This document shows positions 21,101 through 32,475 of a stretch of 64,000 nucleotides of DNA, one piece after another. Location of the stretch: the NCBI GenBank assembly GCA_025200525.1, contig CM045761.1:137828223-137892222 (forward strand), in the 5' to 3' direction. A program made the translations under genes and the position numbers. The DNA comes from Camellia lanceoleosa (lineage: Eukaryota; Streptophyta; Magnoliopsida; Ericales; Theaceae). Below the pieces are notes generated by a model. That model was not told where the DNA came from. It worked only from the letters and a program-made list of their open reading frames with translations, and did not search any database. The first letter of the stretch is position 1, and each line of letters begins with the position of its first letter.

Positions 21101-22508
21101 CATTAATGATGACAATTTATCTGTTTTTCAAGATAAAATGTAGGTAATTTTTTATTAAAAAAAGAAAAAAGAAAAATGAATGTAGGAAGGTTTGGCTAGT
21201 CTTCCAAAAAATAAAAATAAAAAATTTTAATTGAGTAATAGGTAGGAAATTATTTGGTTTTATGGACACTCGCGTGGATATATGTCTAATTAATAGTGTT
21301 TTGTAATTTTTTTTTTATATTGTTTCTATTTTTTGAGACTAGGCAAATATAAAAGGGTTTTACTCATAAATCCTATTTTATGTTCTCATAACTATAAAAT
21401 GAGGCTATCAATTAAAGTGAATTTCTTTTGATAATAAGCTACCCGACGCCGTTTTCGCATGATAGCATGGTGCTGTCCTAGCACCGTCCCCCAATCCCCA
21501 TTATATGAATTGTTTGGTAAATGTCTAAAATCTTTAGCAAAATTTTAGACATTTTAATCCTTATTTATGTGTAAGCACAAATCTAGGAAAGTGGTCAACA
21601 TATTTATATGACCATTATTATTATTTTTTTATATTTTAAAATTTAAAATTCTAATAACTTCCAATGTACACATATGTTTTTGATAAAATTTATATTTTTA
21701 AAAATTATTTGGTGAGATCTATCAAATAAAATCTCAATTGAATATAAAACTATGTAAAATGAAAAAATATATATATAAATTTAAAAGTATGGAAATTTTC
21801 ACTTTTGAAATTTCACATTTTTTAGAATTTCACATAATTTCTAAATTAAAAATATTTTAAATTTTAAATTCTAATATAATATGAAATTTCACATATTGTA
21901 AATATAAAATAAAATAAATTTCATAGTATCATATCAAGTTCTAAGGTTATTTTATAAAGTTCATAATTTTTTGTTGAATGATTTATGTAATTTTATAGAA
22001 TAAAATATGTAAATGTTCGCATTTGTTGTGAATAAGAATAATGTGAATGAATAAGAAAAAATGTATATATCTTTTTGAAAAGTATGAATATTCACATTTC
22101 TTAGAAAATTCACACTAAAGATAATCACATTATTATCTAACTAAAGTGAACTTTTTTTAAAAATATATGTTTTTTGATAATATATATAATAAAAAATAAA
22201 TCATATTATAAATTATAAATTAGAGTAGATACTCTAATACTCTAATGAAATATTTTACTTTTTTAAAAAATATAATTTTTTAATAAATGCATGAAAGGAA
22301 AAAAAAATAAATCAAATTTTGTCAAACACTAAAAAAATTAACTTATTTTTTGCCTTTAATAACTCTATCTTTTAAAAAAAAAATTAAAATGTTCAAGATG
22401 GTCTACAAGAACTTAATATATATATATATATTTAACTCATAATTTAAAAAGTAAAGTAAATCGATAAAGTGCAATTGAATAAGTCTATAATTTTAGGACT
22501 TTTCTTAA
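21101..22508. other. AT-rich spacer, no gene seen
   Basis: Very AT-rich DNA with many short stop-bounded frames. A short GC-richer phrase CTACCCGACGCCGTTTTCGC lies at 21439. No domain, repeat array or element boundary is recognised. Confidence 0.55.
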
Positions 22509-22810
22509 GTGTGCAACCCACTTACGGTTGCACACCATATGTAACCTCACAAAAGGTGTAAGTGTAAGGTATAAATGTAAGTATAAGGTGTAGGTGTAAG
22601 TGTAAGGTGTAAGTGGGTTGCACACCATATGCAACCTAAAAAAAGGTGTAAGTATAAGGTGTAAGGTGTAAGGTGTAAGTTGCACGCCATAACAAAACTC
22701 ATAACTTTATACCTATGGTGTAAGGTTTAATTTTTTACAAAAGGTGTAAGTGTAAGGTGTAAGTGTAAGGTATAAGGTGTAAGGTGTAAGTTGCACACCA
22801 TAACCAAACC
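22509..22810. repeat. GGTGTAAGTGTA minisatellite in three blocks
   Basis: Units of GTGTAA and GGTGTAA alternate for about 250 bp. Copies of TTGCACACCATA.G.AACCT (22528, 22618) and TTGCACACCATAAC (22789) separate the blocks. The array is not telomeric TTTAGGG. Confidence 0.85.
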
Positions 22811-23071
22811 CCCTACCTATTCACAATTAGCTAGACTTTGGGCAGTCAATGACTAGATGGGATGATTCTATCACTTTACTTTCAAGCACTTTTAAAAGGA
22901 AAATGAGTGGGAACATTAATTAGTGCTATCACTAATGATATAATAGTAGGTCTTATCATGAATGATTTGATATTTTGGTCTTGGTGTTGTATTTTTTTTC
23001 TTTTCTTATTGAGTGCCATGTCATTAGTGGTTTTTTTAGAGCTCCAAAATTAGTGGTCTCTATTATTGTTG

Positions 23072-23533
23072 CTTTTAAAATTATGTTATTTTTGGATAAA
23101 TGTATAGGTCATATCATATCTATATTTTTGTACATCTTTTCATAAAAAAATTAAAAAATATATTAAATAAGTAAACTTTAAACAATCTCTAAAAATATAT
23201 TTGGTTTATAAATTTAGATAATAATTTTAAAAGAGAAAGAGAAAATATATATAAAATATAATTATATTTTATTTACATTTTATTTACATTTTTTCTTTTC
23301 TTTTTAAAATCTGTACACAAATCCATAAATCGAACACAGCGTTAGGATTGTTTTGGGAATTGAATTCTTTTAGTAACTTTTGATTTTTTTTAAATGCAAA
23401 AAAAGTTGACCAAATTGATTCAATCAATAATTCAGAGACTAAATAGATAATTTGATGATAGTTTAAAAATAAAAAAATGTAATAAACTCTTTATTTTACG
23501 AGTTTGCACATGCATCACATATATCCGACCGCT
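23072..23533. repeat. 0.46 kb tandem duplication, copy 1
   Basis: It runs from CTTTTAAAATTATGTTATTT to ATATCCGACCGCT. It contains AATCGAACACAGCGTTAGGA and GAGTTTGCACATGCATCAC, both repeated in copy 2. Confidence 0.9.
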
Positions 23534-23568
23534 ATTTCATTTATATCTATATTGGTCACATTATTTCA

Positions 23569-24021
23569 CTTTTAAAACTATGTTATTTTTGGATAAGTAT
23601 ATTGGTCACATTATATCTATACTTTTGTACGGTTTTTTTTTATAAAAAATTAAAAAATGTATTAAATAAGTAAATTTCAGACAATTTTTAAAAATATGTT
23701 TAGTTCATGAATTTGGATAATGATTTTAAAAGAGAAAGGAAAAATGTGTACAAAATATAATTATATTTCATTTATATTTTCTCTTTTCTTTTTCAATTCT
23801 GTACACAAATCCATAAATCGAACATAGCGTTAGGATTGTTTTGGGAATTGAATTCTTTTAGTAACTTCTGATTTTTTTTTTAAATGCAAAAAAAGTTGAC
23901 CAAATAGATTCAATCAATAATTCAGAGACTAAATAGATAATTTGATGATAGTTTAAAGGTAAAAAATGCAATAAACCCTTTATTTACGAGTTTGCACATG
24001 CATCACGCGTATCTAACCGCT
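23569..24021. repeat. 0.46 kb tandem duplication, copy 2
   Basis: It matches 23072-23533 in order with a limited number of substitutions and small indels. The copies are separated by about 35 bp. No ORF is present in either. Confidence 0.9.
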
Positions 24022-24360
24022 AATATATATATAGATATATAAATTCTTAATCGTTGTATAATATTAAAATAATTTGAATTTTTAGATCATATTTATTATA
24101 TATCATATGCACATGCAAAAACATGTGAAATCTACAATTTTCATTTCTCATTTAGAAATGACAAAAGTCTATGGTGCAACGGTTCTTCGATCCTCCTCTC
24201 TCTCTTCTCTCTCTATGTTTCATATAAATTATTTATTTTAACCTCATTAATTGTTTTACCTAAGACATTTTACAATTTACTTAAAACAAATTAATTAACC
24301 TAGTTAAAAAGGAAAAATCAAATTTGTGGGTAATTTTGAACTTACACGAGTTTAATTTAG
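24022..24360. other. AT-rich spacer, no gene seen
   Basis: Short CT run at 24194-24215 and AT-rich sequence. Nothing is recognised. Confidence 0.5.
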
Positions 24361-24700
24361 GGATCTGCTCCTCTGGTGGGCCTTAATCTATACTCATATC
24401 GATAATTAGAACTATTTAATATGTAGAACCCATTAAGTACATTATCCATGCAAAAAATTTCATTGATTAGATATTGATAATTACTTGATTAGGTCGTATT
24501 TCTGTCACAATTTACTTCAAAAATTATATTTGAAAATGTGATCTAATTAAATAGTTATCGATATTCAATCAACATGATTTTTTATAGAGATGATATACTC
24601 GACAAGTTTTACATATTGAACGGTTTGAATTATCGACATAGGCCTGAATTAGGGATCACCAATGATGAACTCTCCTCTCCAGGAGCCAGGTCCTTAATTT
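24361..24700. mobile_element. Fold-back element family G, copy 1
   Basis: The two halves are near complements of each other. TATCGATAATTAGAAC, TTTAATATGTAGAACCC and GATTAGATATTGATAATTA on the left pair with TTACATATTGAACGGTTTG and ATAGTTATCGATATTCAATC on the right. It is related to 36549-36956. Confidence 0.65.
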
Positions 24701-24818
24701 ATTATACTTGCGTTGGGCTTTGATAGATTAGATCGGATTAAATATTAGGTTTGAAAAACTTAGTATAACTTGGACTGGAGTAATTTTTAAATCTGCCTTA
24801 TTTACCCCCTAATAACCC

Positions 24819-24820
<2 letters not shown>

Positions 24821-24859
<39 letters not shown>
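24821..24859. repeat. (GA)n microsatellite
   Basis: About 19 uninterrupted GA units. Confidence 0.95.
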
Positions 24860-24861
<2 letters not shown>

Positions 24862-25228
24862 CCTCTTTACTCACAGTCGGACTATATATTATTTCTTGAC
24901 CAAAAGTGACAAGCCATCTGACCTTTATAATAACCATATAAATACATATGTATGTACATAAGAAAATGAAGATGGAATGTTTGGAATGTTTGACTTGCAG
25001 AAGATGATCCTGCAAACAACAAATTTTTTTGTCTTTTATAGGACAAACAAGCCCTGTTGGTCTGCAAAAATTTTAATCATAACATTTTACATGGCACATT
25101 TGCATTTGCAATATTTTATTATCAATTCTTTGAAAACTCTCAATATTTTTTTTATACATATAGATACAGCAACTCTCAAGATATTATTACGTCATATTTC
25201 AAACTGAAAAATCTAGACATTCCTTAGG
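24860..25228. other. Spacer, no gene seen
   Basis: Short frames on both strands lack any recognisable domain or compositional coding signal. Confidence 0.45.
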
Positions 25229-26244
25229 TGTTAATTTGTGATTATATATCAATTTTAAGTAGTAAACAACAATCCCAATCAAACAATCAAAACAAATCGA
25301 CACAACGATTTTACGTGAAAAAATCACAATTGGACACCTCCAATTGTGATTAAAAAAAACTATGGGCAACAGTCACAAAACAATCCACTAAGAAGATATA
25401 AAGGAATTACACAGGTATACTCTCAATTACCTAGCGCATCTACGCCCGAATTGAACCAACCCATATGTGTCTCTTCCAACCCCGTCTTCACCTCGGAATT
25501 GTCTTGACGATGAGCCACTCTAGAATTCACCAAAGTTTCAGGCTCAAATTCCTCAGAATCCACTAAAAAACAACTCTATTTTTTGTATGGAATGAACAAA
25601 CAAACCTTTGATGTATTCTTCTTAACTCATGAGTTGAATACTCAATTAAACATCAAAGAAAACTAGCAAAATATCCCCAGATATAAACCTTAATATCCAA
25701 AAAGAAGATCTGGAGCAGTAATCCTAGTTTTGGACTAAAACAAATACTTATAGAAATCTGGGACTGCGAAGCTCGCTCGAGCGAAAGCTTCTCTCGCTTG
25801 AGCGAGGAACCAAAAATGCGTATTTTCCATAAGTGGCTTTGCTTGAGCCACGCACCCTTCGCTCGAGCGTACATTCATCTCTTTCAGGTTTTTACACAGA
25901 CGCAGCCTTCGCTCGAGTGAGCAAGGGCGGACAGGCAACTTTGAATGCAATTTTGCATTTTGTTTCGGGAGCACTACCTCTCGACCCCGCCGTGGCGCTG
26001 CCCCGGACCCGCCAAAGGGCGTTGCCCCCTGGACCCTCGCGAGCTGACTAGACAACTCGATTCCCATCATAATCAGCGAAGTGGCAATCTTAAAAGTATT
26101 AACATCACAAACTTCTCTACAAGGCACAATTCGGGTTGTATTGGCATCTAAACACTTATAGCCTCACTGAAATAAAAAGTGCGAAAATAAGTACAACTGA
26201 AAGGAGTTCTGTCAAACGGGATTGTCAAGAATAAAAACCTAACA
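25229..26244 (-). mobile_element. LTR-like unit, minus orientation
   Basis: On the minus strand it starts TGTTAGGTTTTTATTCTTG, and on the plus strand TGTTAATTTGTGATTATA. It contains a GC-rich block with GACCCGCCAAAGGGCG (26010) and a cluster of CGCTCGAGCG palindromes. TG and CA ends are plausible, but no matching 5-bp TSD is seen. It may be a solo LTR or a fragment. Confidence 0.5.
25769..25925. repeat. Second cluster of CGCTCGAGCG palindromes
   Basis: GCTCGCTCGAGCGAAAGC, CTCGCTTGAGCGAGG, CTTCGCTCGAGCGTAC and CTTCGCTCGAGTGAGC occur within 157 bp. The motif is the same as at 7362-7562. Confidence 0.85.
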
Positions 26245-26539
26245 CAAACAATTGACAATGTCATTATGGTGCAGAAATATGTCCATAATCCACAACACTA
26301 TATTAACCAATGGCATTTTTAGGGACATAAATATAAAAAATAAAGTGTGCAAAGATTGCCAAGTTAAATATGCATGAAAGAGAAACTAAAACATTGTTTG
26401 TGAAAGCATAAGGGGTTTCATTCATCAACTACAAGGTAACACAGATATAGATAAGAATACACTCTAGAAATTTAGAAATTACACTTCTTCTAGAACAAAT
26501 AAGCTAATTACAGAACCGAACACAACTATAACAATGAAA
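26245..26539 (-). other. Downstream region of small gene A, probable 3' UTR
   Basis: The sequence lies 3' of the stop codon of the minus-strand ORF. It has no element boundary or other ORF. Confidence 0.4.
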
Positions 26540-26770
26540 TCAAGAAAAACAACCATGACCATCACTGGGATTGATCATGTGCTTGTCTTTGATCTTGTTA
26601 ATGTTTGTTGGAAATAGAGATGCCAAGTACTCTACCATCATTGTCTTCACAAGCTTCTTCTTTGGTGGAATTAGACTATCACCCTTTGGTTTCAAGTTGA
26701 AGGCGGCCTCTCCCTCTGAATTTGCCTCTTCTATCTTGCCCTTGGCTTTGCCTTCTCCCTTATCTGTCAT
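26540..26770 (-). CDS. Small plant protein A, uncharacterised (76 aa)
   Basis: The ORF starts at ATG 26770 (MTDKGEGKAKG) and ends at a TGA at 26540. An upstream extension of the frame to 26923 is possible, but it is low-complexity and reads through what looks like a promoter and leader. A TATA-like CTATATATATTC lies about 60 bp upstream on the minus strand. The N-terminus is acidic and Lys-rich. The centre has NLKPKGDSLIPPKKKLVKTM, followed by VEYLASLF and a polar tail. The same core pattern (K-P-K, IP, K-rich, LVKTMM, then SIASLF or similar) is in the ORF at 61252-61536 and in the pseudogene at 50167-50385. Conservation between loci separated by tens of kilobases argues for a real gene family. 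I do not recognise the function. There is no signal peptide or transmembrane segment. Confidence 0.55.
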   Translation of the reverse strand: MTDKGEGKAKGKIEEANSEGEAAFNLKPKGDSLIPPKKKLVKTMMVEYLASLFPTNINKIKDKHMINPSDGHGCFS

Positions 26771-26825
26771 CTCTCTCTCTCGAAGAAATGTATGCTCTGT
26801 TTCTGAAGAGGAAGATATATGACTG

Positions 26826-26838
26826 AATATATATAGAT
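26826..26838 (-). promoter_or_regulatory. Probable TATA box of small gene A
   Basis: On the minus strand CTATATATATTC sits about 60 bp before ATG 26770, a usual plant distance. Confidence 0.4.
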
Positions 26839-27210
26839 GTGGAACTTCTTTTTCTTTCTTTTGTTCCCTTCTTTTCTTTGAAATTTGTGTGTGTCTGTAT
26901 GTTAAGTGTGAACTCAAGTTCAAGAAAATAAAATAAAATAAAATAAATGCTCTCTTTTGTGTATGTGCATATATGTGTATATTTGTGTATGTGCATGTAT
27001 GTATGCGTGATAGAAATGCTCTCTTTTTTTAAAAAATAAAATAAAAAAGTTATGAATGGGTGTGATTGAGATTTAACAAACTTGTCTCCCGTGTATGTGT
27101 GAACTCAAATAATTAAACCTAGTAATTAGTATTAGTGTTGGTGTCACTGTATGTTCTGTTTTTGTGTGGTGTGTGAAGATAGTGACATCTTCTTACCTTC
27201 CATTAATACG
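26839..27210. other. Upstream region of small gene A
   Basis: T/G-rich sequence with GTGTATGTGCATATATGTG repeats (26960-27005) and an (AAAAT)n run near 26930. No other gene is seen. Confidence 0.5.
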
Positions 27211-27219
27211 TACAAGTCT

Positions 27220-27413
27220 GGGAAATACTATGTATGTAACATATGTACCTCGTCATAGATTTTTGTATTGTGTTATATATTTTTATAATAATATTATATA
27301 TTTTTTTGATAAAAGTTACGATAATTTGTGGTTGAAAAATAAAATTACGCAATTTCATGATAATATTGCGTACTTTATGATATTATTACACATTTTGTAT
27401 TGTAAGATTTCCC
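27220..27413. mobile_element. Mutator-type MITE, 194 bp
   Basis: The ends are GGGAAATACTA and AGATTTCCC. A perfect 9-bp TSD, TACAAGTCT, lies at 27211-27219 and 27414-27422. The interior motif TTACGATAATTTGTGGTTG is shared with the larger fold-back at 45237-45608. Confidence 0.85.
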
Positions 27414-27502
27414 TACAAGTCTAATAAAGTAGCGATAAGTGTGTAAACTAATATGAAGGTATATTATATGTTCTTTCTAATTTGTCATAAATTTATATAT
27501 GT

Positions 27503-29817
27503 TGTGACAGCTGGTTTCCTTCCCTTTCTCTTTCTTTCTTCGTTCTGTTCTCTATTTGCCTTCGTTGGGTTTGAAGTATCTGGAAATGGTTCCTCAGGTT
27601 AAAATTCTAGTTCTTGTTTTTGTCGGTGTTGAATTTCGCTTGTTTCGAAGGATGCGTGGGTGAGTCGGGAGTGCCGAGAGCAAAGCGGAATTTTTGGGTG
27701 GCTAGGCTTGGGCCGCACGTGCGGGGCCCTAGGCCGCACGTACGGGGATGGGCCGCACAAGCGGCGGGTATGGCCGTACGAGTGGTGGAGGCTTAGACCC
27801 AGAAAATCCGATTCTGCCTAGAGCGCACGAGTGGAGAAAATAGGCCACACGAGCGGCTAACTGGGCAGTCTGTGCCCTGTTTTGTTAAAACGTATTGGTT
27901 CGAATATATATCATCTCTAACTCATTTTTCTCTCATTCTAAGCCTAATTTCTCTCCTCCTTTTCTCTAGAAAACACCTCAATCACCCAAGACTCTTTGAT
28001 TTTTGTGATCCTTGGGTCAAGATCTTCATCTTCTCCCTCTAAATCTTGAAGATCCATGGTTAGGGCTCACTTGGTGCGTTGGAATCAAAGCTTTCTCACC
28101 CATCTAAGCTAGGGTTTCTCTTCTCCATCTTCTCAAAGGCTTTGAGGTGGGGATTTCTTGAGTCATATATACAAGTTTTGCTACATTGTTGTTGATTTAA
28201 AAATGTTCTAGATGTTTTGTGTTGATTTTATTGGTTTTGATTCAAAATGTAGAGAGAGTTTGAATGGGGGTATATATCTCAATCTTCTATCATTTCTTGA
28301 GGGTTTCCCTCTACTAAACTCAAAGAAAATTTCTAGATGGAGTTTCTTTTTGAAAAATGATGAAAGTTTATTTCCTATGAAAACCCGGGGCTTTTGAAAA
28401 ATAATGAATGTGCCTTTGAAATTATATATTTTCTTGTATTAAGAGGATGTATGAGACTATGTCTCACCAAATGTCTAACAAAATAGTAACTTCATGATGT
28501 ATATATGTTTTGGGAGACTAAGTCCTCTTTTAAAATCCATTGATATTTGTATATTAGTGTAAAGTGGTATGATAACAAGTTGTAGAGTGCCATAAGTGAT
28601 GTGAAAATGCTTAATCGTAGTGTAATGGAAAAGTGAAATGAATGATGGTGTGTTAGCCATATTGAAAGTTTGGTCATAATGAATTAATGTTGAGGAATTG
28701 TTGTGGTGTGTCAATGACACATGACTATTGTGTGAAATGAGAAATTGTAATTATGCGATAGAGACGTATGGATATCTTGTGGAAGAACATGGTAAGGAGG
28801 AAGTGAAAATGTGATGTTGAATATTGTTGTAGACATGTTTTTGGAATATAAAAGAATGCTATGAGTTAGTAGTTATTGCATCATATTCTCAATTGTTTTA
28901 AAGTCATTATTACATATCATGACATGAGTTGGAAAATCATTCATTTTGAGAAAAATCATCGTAATGAGAACTAATGGAAATGTTTATGGGGTAAATACGG
29001 TGGTAAGTCCGGATAGGGGGTGTAGTTGAACTTGTTAAGTTGGCTTGAGTGTCCTTGGTGAAAGACTAGAAAGCCGCGCGGATAGGTGTCAAGCCTTCCG
29101 GTTAATACCGGTAAAAATAACAGTTTGGTAGTACTCGTAGAGTCTACTTGCAGACACCAGCCTAGGAATTACCAGTGTCGTATATACCGCCCCTGTTAAT
29201 TTAAATTTTGGAAGTTGAAATTAATGAGATTGTTAAATATTATTGAGAACATGGTGGATTTAAAATAGTGCATTGAATATTATTGAGAACATGATGATTT
29301 TGAAATGGTCCATTGAAATAAGATTTTCCTTCTCTATTGGCACTTGCATGGCATTACATATGTATTTTTAACGTTAATGGAATTAGCATAACTGTATATA
29401 CTTTGTGAGAAATCTCTATTAGGCTTTATGCTCACCCCTATGGGAATTGGTGCAGGTAAAAATGTAGTGACCCCGCCCAGCTATGGGCGTGGAAAGGTTT
29501 CAAGAAGAGTAGTTTAACTCTTATTTTGTTGTGATATTTTTTTAAGCCAAGGGCTAATGTGTTTGTGTTCGAGAGACCATTATGTGTAACCGGGCTATTA
29601 CCATGGAACTTGTAAGCCTTTGAGGGCCTTATTTGTTGTGATTTAATGATTTCTTTTACATGCTATTAGTTCATGTACTAGTTTGTAAATAAATGTATAA
29701 TGGCATGTGTGAATACTTTAGTAAACATTTGGAACCATGTAAATGATTTTGGTTAATATCTCATTTTAGAAGTGGATTAATGTAATAGTTATGTGAGATT
29801 ATTCTCAGAACGTGACA
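27503..29817 (+). mobile_element. Solo LTR, 2.3 kb, with perfect TSD
   Basis: It begins TGTGACAGCTGG and ends CAGAACGTGACA. TATGT is duplicated exactly at 27498-27502 and 29818-29822. A TATA-like AATATATATC near 27903 and a pyrimidine-rich leader (27915-27970) read on the plus strand. A repeat of CCGCACG.GCGG motifs lies just upstream (27709-27862). No retroelement protein is present, so it is a solo LTR of a large LTR family. Confidence 0.85.
27709..27862. repeat. CCGCACGAGCGG-type GC-rich motif cluster
   Basis: GGCCGCACGTGCGGGGC, GGCCGCACGTACGGGG, GGCCGCACAAGCGGCGG, GGCCGTACGAGTGGTGG, GAGCGCACGAGTGG and GGCCACACGAGCGGC occur in 150 bp upstream of the LTR TATA box. Confidence 0.8.
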
Positions 29818-29822
29818 TATGT

Positions 29823-30544
29823 ACGGCTTAATTTTATTGTCACGTCATTATTAATGAATTTAAGAATCTAAATTGTGAGTTTAAAATTTCCTTATGTTGG
29901 GTTTGTTCAATATATATCATCCATTAAATCACTAAAATTTGATTAATATACTTGGCACGTCCATTCACTTATATTGTCAATTGATTATTACTCTGATAAG
30001 TATATCAAGTTTCTGTGGAGTCTCAAGCTCGTTAGGCAATTCAATATTTTAGTTTAAAAAGTAAAAAAAGTTTATAAAAAAAATTAAAAAGCTAACAATC
30101 TATATTAAAAAGTCAAAGTTTATCTTTCTTTCTACTTTTAATACATAAAAAATTAAAAAATCATTCTAAATATATTAATTTTTTTATTTTATATTTTAAT
30201 CAAAAAATTAAAAATTACTAAAATAACATATTTTAAGACAAAACCTCAAAGGAATAGCTACAACCCAACCAAGTACAATATTCAAAATTCATAACCAATG
30301 CAAATTGGGAGCCAATCATCCCCATTATTTTTATTTTTTATTTTTTTGGTTGTTGTTGTCGTCGTCAATTTTGGTCAAAAGTAAAATCATAACTATTTTC
30401 AAATGACCCCCACATTTGCCAAATGGATTCTCAACAAACTTTCCTTCACCAGTACTAGAAGACTTTTTTATTTTTTTTTTATTTTTTATTTTTTATCTTA
30501 TGGGAATACCTGAAAATGACTGTGAATGGAAACCTTATCACCTT
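29823..30544. other. AT-rich spacer, partly related to MITE family K
   Basis: The stretch 30045-30235 resembles the interior of 34531-34771 (AAAAAGCTAACAATCTATA, TAAAAAATCATTCTAAATAT). No gene is seen. Confidence 0.45.
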
Positions 30545-31725
30545 GGTGCTCTTTGATAATATTTACGTTTTTAGTTTTCTATTTATATTTATAAAAATTT
30601 TAAAAATTTAAATAAAAACTTATTTGATAAAATTTTTTATTTATAAATCAGTGGTCTCAGTTTATAAATTTGGCCAAAAAATGAAAACATAAAAAATGTA
30701 TTTTCGTTTTGAGTTTTGAGTTTTGAGCTTTGAGGTTTTTTTTTTTTTACCACCCAACACAAGCCACCACCCGCCACCATTTTCCACCACCGTCTTCCGC
30801 CACCACTGCCCACCACCCACCCCCACCACCACCACCACCATCTGCCACCACCACTCACCAGCCACCTGCCACCACCAGCCACCAGCCACCTGCCACTTAC
30901 TCGCCACTAGCACCTACCTCTCACCACCGCCACCGCCACCACCACCATCACTACCACAACCACCACCACCCACTTGCCATCCACCACCCACCACTCGCTA
31001 CTACTATCCACCGCCTACCACCACCTACTTGCCACCACTACTCACCACCCACCTGCCACCACCATTCACCACCACATCACCACCACCCACCACCACCACC
31101 ACCACCACCACCACCACCACCCACCCGCCACCACCACCACCACCACCACCACCATCACCCACCACTCACCCGCCACCGCCACCCACCACTCACCACCACC
31201 ATCAACCACTGCCACCTACCACCGCCACACACCCACCCACCCATCCACTACCACCACCACCACCACCACCGCCACCACCACCACCACCCACTCACTACCA
31301 CCTACCACCGCCCCCCACCCATCCACCTACCCACCCACCACCACCACCGCCACCCCCACCACCACCCGCCACCATCACCCGCTGACCCACCATCACCACA
31401 CACCCGCCACCACCCGTCATTCGCCACCCACCTGCCACCACCACCCGCCGCCGCCACCACCACCACCTACTCGCTACCACCACCCACCACCACCAGCTAC
31501 CCGCCACCCACCGTCACCACTTTCTACCACCGTCTTCCGCCGCCACCAGCCACCACTTGCTATTTCTCACTCTTTTTATATTTAAAATTTTTTTTAAACA
31601 TTTTGTCAATTACCAAACGCGTTTGTAATTTATATTTTTAAAAAAATAAACAAAAAATAAACAAAAACCAGTTTATAAAATTTTTGTAAATATAAATTGA
31701 AAACGTAAACGTTACCAAACATACC
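30545..31725. mobile_element. TIR element containing a CCA-rich array
   Basis: The outer ends are complementary. GATAATATTTACGTTTTTAG and TATTTATAAAAATTTTAAA on the left pair with AAACGTAAACGTTACC and TTTATAAAATTTTTGTAAAT on the right. The interior 0.8 kb is a CCACCACC-type array (30751-31558). No transposase is visible, so the element is non-autonomous. Confidence 0.65.
30751..31558. repeat. Degenerate (CCACCN)n satellite-like array, 0.8 kb
   Basis: The plus strand is almost only C, A and T in CCA/CCACC units, so all three plus frames stay open and encode Pro/His/Thr. On the minus strand it is TGG/GGTGG-rich. It is not a gene. Confidence 0.9.
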
Positions 31726-31739
31726 CCTTGCTTTTAGGT

Positions 31740-31945
31740 TTCATTGGAGATGTAGATTGGCCTTTGATTTTTTTACTATTTTAATTTAGGGTTAAAAAGT
31801 TTTATTTAGAATAGAATTTTTTATTATTGTGAGAAAAAACAAAATGATTATGATTTAGATATGACATTTTTTTAAATTTGGAATTAAAAAACTTTTTTTT
31901 TTTTTTTTTTGTAATTATTTTAATCCTAACTTTCCAAACGAGTGC
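31740..31945. mobile_element. MITE family B copy 2, degenerate
   Basis: It shares AAAATGATTATGATTTAGA, GACATTTTTT and a terminal CTAACTTTCCAAACGAGTG with the other family B copies. Confidence 0.5.
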
Positions 31946-32475
31946 GAAGAAATTCCAAATTATTCCTAATCAAAACTCCAATTGAGTGCGATATTCCAAA
32001 GGAAGTTTACAAAGTTGCGGCACTCTGACCGCACATACAGGAGAGCTAGAGAAATTTAACTTTTTTTCCTTTTTTTTTTAGAAAAATGGTTGAAAGCGCT
32101 AAAAGTAATTTTTTAATAGTATCACTAACGATATGGTAATGAGTCCTGCCCATTGTCTATGCCTTTTTTTTGTTTTTAACATTCCTAATATATTAATGTT
32201 GTTAGTGATTTTTTTTTAGTGATAGAATCATTGTTGTTTTTTTGAAAGACCTTCTCTTTTCTTTCTGTGTGAAACTTGTTAAAAAGCAGCATACACTTTT
32301 CTTACCAATATGACAATTTTGATAAAATAAAGGATAAATTATACTAACAGTCCCTATAATTTGGAACTCGTGTCACTTTGTTTCTTGAATTTTGAATCTT
32401 ATTCTAAATAAGGACAATTAAAGATACCATTGTTAATTTTAAGAGTAAAATAGTCAATTTAATAAAATATAAATT
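31946..32475. other. AT-rich spacer, no gene seen
   Basis: A possible MULE-type end AGGATAAATTATACTAACAG lies at 32332. Nothing else is recognised. Confidence 0.45.

Noticed and set aside
22509..22810. Interstitial telomere repeat
   Set aside because: The unit is GTGTAA/GGTGTAA, not TTTAGGG or a simple variant of it.
25735..26127. 130-aa minus-strand ORF
   Set aside because: It lies in the LTR-like unit over the GC-rich block and palindromes, with no domain.
30723..31641. Three long overlapping plus-strand ORFs of Pro/His/Thr
   Set aside because: All frames are open because the CCA array lacks stop codons. This is composition, not coding.
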